This document shows positions 57,518 through 64,000 of a DNA stretch of 64,000 nucleotides, piece after piece. The notes below the pieces were generated by a model. That model saw only the letters and a program-made list of their open reading frames with translations. It did no database searches and was not told the DNA's origin. Numbering within the stretch: position 1 is the stretch's first letter; every line of letters begins with the position of its first letter. The translations under genes were made by a program, and so were the position numbers. This stretch comes from Syngnathus acus (lineage: Eukaryota; Chordata; Actinopteri; Syngnathiformes; Syngnathidae): positions 1,364,001 to 1,428,000 of the forward strand of contig NC_051105.1 in the NCBI RefSeq assembly GCF_901709675.1. Reading direction: 5' to 3'.

Positions 57518-60500
57518 TTTTCCCTAATAAAGTGGCTAACTTGGAAAACATATTGGAACGCGGCCCCGAGGACTGGAGCTTGACACCTGTGACCTTTGAC
57601 CATGATGTTTCCCTAATAAAGTGGCCTGTTATTAGCTACACTTGAAAATGGCGGTGTACCTAATGGAGTGTCCGTGTGCTTCCCTCGTTAAGTGCACCTG
57701 CGTGAAAAGTTTTAGCTCATGCTGAACGTGAAAATGACCAAAATCTTTTCACGCAGGTGTGTTTAACGAGGTTAAGTTGGAAAACATATTGGAACGCGGC
57801 CCCGAGGACTGGAGCTTGACACCTTGACCTTTGACCGTGATGTTTCCCTAATAAAGTGGCCTGTTATTAGGTACACTTGAAAGTGGCGGTGTACCTAATG
57901 GAGTGTCCGTGTGCTTCCCTCGTTAAGTGCACCTGCGTGAAAAGTTTTAGCTCCTGCAGAACGTGAAAGAAGCTAAAACTTTTCACGCAGGTGCGTTTAA
58001 CGAGGGTAACTTGGAAAACATATTGGAACGCGGCCCCGAGGACTGGAGCTTGACACCTTTGACCATGATATTTCCCTAATAAAGTGGCCTGTGATTAGGT
58101 ACACTTGAAAATGGCGGTGTACCTAATGGAGTGTCCGTGTGCTTCCCTCGTTAAGTGCACCTGCGTGAAAAGTTTTAGCTCCTTCTGAACGTGAAAGGAG
58201 CTAAAACTTTTCACGCAGGTGCGTTTAACGAGGGTAACTTGGAAAACATATTGGAACGCGGCCCCGAGGACTGGAGCTTGACACCTTTGACCATGATATT
58301 TCCCTAATAAAGTGGCCTGTGATTAGGTACACTTGAAAATGGCGGTGTACCTAATGGAGTGTCCGTGTGCTTCCCTCGTTAAGTGCACCTGCGTGAAAAG
58401 TTTTAGCTCCTTCTGAACGTGAAAGGAGCTAAAACTTTTCACGCAGGTGCGTTTAACGAGGGTAACTTGGAAAACATGTTGGAACGCGGCCCCGAGGACT
58501 GGAGCTTGACACCTGTGACCTTTGACCATGATATTTCCCTAATAAAGTGGCCTGTGATTAGGTACACTTGAAAATGGCGGTGTACCTAATGGAGTGTCCA
58601 TTGGCTTCCCTCGTTAAATGCACCTGCGTGAAAAGTTTTAGCTCCTGCAGAACGTGAAAGGAGCTAAAACTTTTCACGCAGGTGCGTTTAACGAGGGTAA
58701 CTTGGAAAACATATTGGAACGCGGCCCCGAGGACTGGAGCTTGACACCTTTGACCATGATATTTCCCTAATAAAGTGGCCTGTGATTAGGTACACTTGAA
58801 AATGGTGGTGTACCTAATGGAGTGTCCATTGGCTTCCCTCGTTAAGTGCACCTGCGTGAAAAGTTTTAGCTCCTGCAGACCGTGAAAAGAGCTAAAACTT
58901 TTCACGCAGGTGCGCTTAACGAGGGTCACTCGGAAAACATGTTGGAACGCGGCCCCGAGGACTGGAGCTTGACACCTGTGACCTTTGACCATGATATTTC
59001 CCTAATAAAGTGGCCTGTGATTAGGTACACTTGAAAATGGCGGTGTACCTAATGGAGTGTCCGTGTGAATCCCTCGTTAAGTGCACCTGCGTGAAAAGTT
59101 TTAGCTCCTGCAGCACGTAAAAGAAGCTAAAACTTTTCACGCAGGTGCGTTTAACGAGGGTAACTTGGAAAACATATTGGAACGCGGCCCCGAGGACTGG
59201 AGCTTGACACCTTGACCTTTGACCATGATATTTCCCTAATAAAGTGGCCTGTTATTAGCTACACTTGAAAATGGCGGTGTACCTAATGGAGTGTCCGTGT
59301 GCGTCCCTCGTTAAGTGCACCTGCGTGAAAAGTTTTAGCTCCTGCAGAACGTGAAAGAAGCTAAAACTTTTCACGCAGGTGCGTTTAACGAGGGTAACTT
59401 GGAAAACATATTGGAACGCGGCCCCGAGGACTGGAGCTTGACACCTTGACCTTTGACCATGATATTTCCCTAATAAAGTGGCCTGTTATTAGGTACACTT
59501 GAAAATGGCGGTGTACCTAATGGAGTGTCCGTGTGATTCCCTCGTTAAGTGCACCTGCGTGAAAAGTTTTAGCTCCTTCTGAACGTGAAAGGAGCTAAAA
59601 CTTTTCACGCAGGTGCGTTTAACGAGGGTAACTTGGAATACATATTGGAACGCGGCCCCGAGGACTGGAGCTTGACACCTTGACCTTTGACCATGATATT
59701 TCCCTAATAAAGTGGCCTGTTATTAGGTACACTTGAAAATGGCGGTGTACCTAATGGAGTGTCCGTGTGCTTCCCTCGTTAAGTGCACCTGCGTGAAAAG
59801 TTTTAGCTCCTGCAGAACGTGAAAGTAGCTAAAACTTTTCACGCAGGTGCGCTTAACGAGGGTCACTCGGAAAACATGTTGGAACGCGGCCCCGAGGACT
59901 AGAGCTTGACACCTTGACCTTTGACCGTGATATTTCCCTAATAAAGTGGCCTGTTATTAGGTACACTTGAAAATGGCGGTGTACCTAATGGAGTGTCCGT
60001 GCGCGTCCCTCGTTAAGTGCACCTGCGTGAAAAGTTTTAGCTCCTGCAGAACGTGAAAGTAGCTAAAACTTTTCACGCAGGTGCGTTTAACGAGGGTAAC
60101 TTGGAAAACATATTGGAACGCGGCCCCGAGGACTGGAGCTTGACACCCTGACCTTTGACCGTGATATTTCCCTAATAAAGTGGCCTGTTATTAGCTACAC
60201 TTGAAAGTGGCGGTGTACCTAATGGAGTGTCCGTGTGCTTCCCTCGTTAAGTGCACCTGCGTGAAAAGTTTTAGCTCCTGCAGCACGTGAAAGAAGCTAA
60301 AACTTTTCACGCAGGTGCGCTTAACGAGGGTCACTTGGAAAACATGTTGGAACGCGGCCCCGAGGACTGGAGCTTGACACCTGTGACCTTTGACCATGAT
60401 ATTTCCCTAATAAAGTGGCCTGTTATTAGGTACACTTGAAAATGGCGGTGTACCTAATGGAGTGTCCGTGTGAATCCCTCGTTAAGTGCACCTGCGTGAA

Positions 60501-62108
60501 AAGTTTTAGCTCCTGCAGAATGTGAAAGGAGCTAAAACTTTTCACGCAGGTGCGCTTAACGAGGGTGACTTGGAAAACATGTTGGAACGCGGCCCCGAGG
60601 ACTAGAGCTTGACACCTTGACCTTTGACCGTGATATTTCCCTAATAAAGTGGCCTGTTATTAGGTACACTTGAAAATGGCGGTGTACCTAATGGAGTGTC
60701 CGTGTGCGTCCCTCGTTAAGTGCACCTGCGTGAAAAGTTTTAGCTCATGCTGAACGTGAAAATGACCAAAATCTTTTCACGCAGGTGTGTTTAACGAGGT
60801 TAAGTTGGAAAACATATTGGAACGCGGCCCCGAGGACTGGAGCTTGACACCTTGACCTTTGACCGTGATGTTTCCCTAATAAAGTGGCCTGTTATTAGGT
60901 ACACTTGAAAATGGCGGTGTACCTAATGGAGTGTCCGTGTGCGTCCCTCGTTAAGTGCACCTGCGTGAAAACTTTTAGCTCCTGCAGCACGTGAAAGAAG
61001 CTAAAACTTTTCACGCAGGTGCGCTTAACGAGGGTCACTTGGGAAACATGTTGGAACGCGGCCCCGAGGACTAGAGCTTGACACCTTGACCTTTGACCAT
61101 GATATCTCCCTAATAAAGTGGCCTGTTATTAGGTACACTTGAAAATGGCGGTGTACCTAATGGAGTGTCCGTGTGCGTCCCTCGTTAAGTGCACCTGCGT
61201 GAAAAGTTTTAGCTCCTGCAGCACGTGAAAGAAGCTAAAACTTTTCACGCAGGTGCGCTTAACGAGGGTCACTTGGGAAACATGTTGGAACGCGGCCCCG
61301 AGGACTAGAGCTTGACACCTTGACCTTTGACCATGATATTTCCCTAATAAAGTGGCCTGTTATTAGGTACACTTGAAAGTGGCGGTGTACCTAATGGAGT
61401 GTCCGTGCGCGTCCCTCGTTAAGTGCACCTGCGTGAAAAGTTTTAGCTCCTGCAGAACGTGAAAGTAGCTAAAACTTTTCACGCAGGTGCGCTTAACGAG
61501 GGTCACTCGGAAAACATGTTGGAACGCGGCCCCGAGGACTAGAGCTTGACACCTTGACCTTTGACCATGATATTTCCCTAATAAAGTGGCCTGTGATTAG
61601 GTACACTTGAAAATGGCGGTGTACCTAATGGAGTGTCCGTGTGCGTCCCTCGTTAAGTGCACCTGCGTGAAAAGTTTTAGCTCCTGCAGCACGTGAAAGA
61701 AGCTAAAACTTTTCACGCAGGTGCGCTTAACGAGGGTCACTTGGGAAACATGTTGGAACGCGGCCCCGAGGACTAGAGCTTGACACCTTGACCTTTGACC
61801 ATGATATCTCCCTAATAAAGTGGCCTGTTATTAGGTACACTTGAAAATGGCGGTGTACCTAATGGAGTGTCCGTGTGCGTCCCTCGTTAAGTGCACCTGC
61901 GTGAAAAGTTCTAGCTCCTGCAGAACGTGAAAGAAGCTAAAACTTTTCACGCAGGTGCGCTTAACGAGGGTCACTTGGAAAACATGTTGGAACGCGGCCC
62001 CGAGGACTAGAGCTTGACACCTTGACCTTTGACCATGATATCTCCCTAATAAAGTGGCCTGTTATTAGGTACACTTGAAAATGGTGGTGTACCTAATGGA
62101 GTGTCCGA
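57518..62108. repeat. Satellite-like tandem array, about 20 monomers of about 234 bp, each with two inverted repeats
   Basis: The marker GGAACGCGGCCCCGAGGACT recurs at about 57555, 57791, 58025, 58253, 58481, 58716, 58944, 59179, 59413, 59646, 59881, 60115, 60349, 60584, 60819, 61053, 61287, 61521, 61755 and 61989. Spacing is 228-236 bp, mostly 234. Each full monomer has a long hairpin (37 nt arms, 14 nt loop, from CCTCGTTAAGTGCACC to its complement) and a shorter one (ATTAGGTACAC...GTGTACCTAAT). It also has a plus-strand AATAAAGTGGCC and usually TGACCTTTGACC. The first copy is truncated on the left; the array ends at AATGGAGTGTCCGAG. No protein is plausible: the short open frames found in a few copies are by-products of the repeat. 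Confidence 0.97.
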
Positions 62109-62169
62109 GTGACGTCACAGATCAAACAGCCAATCAGAAAGTGGGGGTGAGGGTCACTTTTATTCAAGC

Positions 62170-62880
62170 CAGTGCTTCTCAATTATTTTCTGTGATGCCC
62201 CCCCTAGGGAGAAGAAAACATTTCGCGCCCCCCCCCCATCTTATTAACATTAAAGAAAACAAAAAATAAAAAATAAAGATCAACTTACAATAAAGAATAA
62301 CTTTATTAATATTGTTTTTTTAGTCTGTAACAGAACAGATTCAAAATGCATCACTTTTCCTTAAAATAAAAAATCAATTATAATTATTCAAACTATAAAC
62401 ATTCTTGACCAACTGCCATTTTATGCTGAAAAAATACAATAAAATAATATACATAATATTAAATAACAGCAATAAATAATATTCAATTCAAAGTAATCAG
62501 CAACATTAACTCAGGAGCACAACATATAAAACATTCTAACCTCGAAAACAAAAATGAATAAAACAATTTGTGCTCTAATCAAAATGAGGCAGCATTCCAC
62601 GACTGCAGATAGTATCAGCAATGGTGTTTTTTTTTTTTTGCACTGAGCAATACGGTACGCTGCTTTATATGATGCTTACAATGCTTGCTGGTTGACTGAA
62701 GTAGCATTCACAAAGTGGGATGATTGTTGGCAATATTCAGCCTCAAGCATCTTATCAGCGTGATTGGGGTGCAACGACTTCATAAGTGCCGCCTTCATTG
62801 ATTTGGCTTCATACTGTCCACTGCCAACATTGTAAGGCACAGTAAACACACCGCTCTTTCCTCGTCTCCCATCGTAGTCA
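62170..62880. mobile_element. Possible degenerate hAT-like element next to the satellite
   Basis: CAGTGCTTCTCAA at 62170-62182 resembles hAT terminal repeats (CAGTGGTTCTCAA-type). It is followed by C-runs and a long AT-rich interior. I could not find a matching inverted end or a target duplication, and the right boundary is a guess set at the GGAT run near 62881. A minus-strand open frame at 62676-63032 has no family I recognise. Confidence 0.25.
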
Positions 62881-62899
62881 TGGATGGATGGATGGATGG

Positions 62900-64000
62900 A
62901 CGTCTGGTGAAAGGATTTGATGGACACGACAGGAACCCAAAGTGGAAGGCCAAGCCCGGCGAGGTGCACAGGGGTGGTGTTGGGGGGGGGCTCCTCTGTC
63001 AAGTTTTTAGTGCCCCCCCCCCACGTGCTCAAGTGACGTTATGGACAAGATGATTTGTTGGCACGCGTCGCCGCTGGAATTTGGACTTGGAGGTCGTCAC
63101 GACGGCGGTGACGCTCGGCCCCGAAAGATCTTGGGCCGAGGATGTAAAGGGTGCCGTGCGCGCCTATGCTGTGTATACATTCTCACCTGATTATCTCCAC
63201 CTGCCTCTTCACGCATGCCCTCTGCTATGCGCGCCCGCCTGCCTTTAAGCGCTTCAAGATGTTCCGGCCGAGGAAGCCTCCATGCAGCTGCTTCTCATTG
63301 TGCAACGGCTTCTCGGCTACTTGCGGCCCCACAGATGGTATATATTGCATTTTCTATCCGTGTCACTACCAAATGCTCCAAATGTGTTGATGACATCATC
63401 AATGTATTCTGTCCACTTTTCTGAGTGAGCAGAATTAAATTAGTCAGTGGATCAATGTTTCTCAATTTCAAAATGTGTTCTTTGTGTGTCATTTGGGTGT
63501 CGGAGTTTGTGAGGCCAAAGCAAAGCGTTTTACTGCGTGTTGCTTTTCCAGTAAAGTGTGACTCAGCTAAGTCCTTCCCGAATATCAACTCGCACGTCAG
63601 CCTTGATTGCGAAGCTAATTTCGAGACGCGAGAGGATTACATCACGACAAAGGAATAATGCCTCATTAAAAAAAAAAAAAAAAAGTCATTCCCGGCATTT
63701 AATTGTACTCTCACGACACAATGCAACACTTCACATGATGTGAAAGCAAAAGGACCAAACCAAACAAAATGCAGGTACATAGAAAGTGAGACTTTCTTCT
63801 CCTCTCCTGTAAGCCAGCCTCCCTTGGTTGATATCCACAGCGAGGTGTTTCTGAAACGACATTAGGGTTCCCTTTCATAAAGCTTTAATTGGGAGTGCGG
63901 AGCAGCTTGAAGCATTTTGCGTTTCTTTAATGCCATGTAGACTCACTGCTTTGTCTCCTGCATGCGTGAAAGGGGGCCCGGCCCGGCCCGGCCCAGGATA
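62900..64000. other. Right-edge non-coding region
   Basis: No exon recognised. Contains G/C runs at about 62982-63021, a poly-A run at about 63668-63684 and a CCCGG-type run at 63976-63994 at the edge. Confidence 0.4.

Noticed and set aside
58323-60397. Repeated 68-codon open frames on the minus strand in satellite monomers
   Set aside because: Present only in some copies and caused by the repeat sequence; adjacent copies break the frame.
57518-62108. Regularly spaced repeats reminiscent of a CRISPR array
   Set aside because: The unit is a 234 bp near-identical monomer without unique spacers or cas genes, in a vertebrate genome; it is a satellite.

Overview
The window is nuclear DNA of a ray-finned fish, most likely a percomorph teleost with a compact genome. 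The evidence is spliced genes with GT-AG introns, vertebrate-specific proteins, short introns, and many microsatellites and small DNA-transposon remnants. The species cannot be read from the sequence. No prokaryotic, viral or organelle feature is present. Gene models below were built by joining exons by hand. Both complete multi-exon models keep frame through every junction: pgap1 sums to 2,853 coding bases and hdac4 to 3,195.

Layout. (1) 364-1306, minus strand: exons 1 and 2 of a myostatin gene (mstn/gdf8). The mature-ligand exon lies beyond the left edge. (2) 2353-8663, plus strand: complete 26-exon pgap1 (GPI inositol-deacylase), head to head with mstn across about 1 kb. (3) About 8.7-28.5 kb: long non-coding stretch. 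It holds the probable pgap1 3' UTR, many simple repeats, a 2.48 kb uninterrupted CCTG array (21377-23854) and a 340 bp hAT-type MITE with 8 bp target duplications (24928-25267). (4) 28872-50185, plus strand: complete hdac4 (class IIa histone deacetylase), 26 coding segments, with a 3' UTR to about 51.8-52.0 kb. (5) 54.8-56.8 kb, minus strand: twist2 (bHLH factor), coding exon 56297-56833 and a probable non-coding second exon. hdac4 and twist2 are tail to tail, as in mammals. (6) 57518-62108: satellite-like array of about 20 monomers of about 234 bp. Each monomer carries two inverted repeats, and most carry a nuclear-receptor DR1-like motif. It starts about 0.7 kb upstream of the twist2 start codon. 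(7) 62.1-64 kb: AT-rich DNA with a possible transposon end and no recognisable gene.

How the genes relate. mstn (secreted inhibitor of muscle growth), hdac4 (repressor of MEF2 targets) and twist2 (bHLH antagonist of myogenic and osteogenic factors) are all regulators of muscle or mesenchyme. pgap1 is a housekeeping ER enzyme of GPI-anchor remodelling. Nothing in the sequence shows that they work as a unit; the arrangement is vertebrate synteny.

Most unusual elements: the approximately 620-unit CCTG tract, which is the motif and size class of human myotonic dystrophy type 2; the double-hairpin satellite beside twist2; and an apparent lineage-specific shortening of a conserved hdac4 catalytic-domain exon by donor shift.
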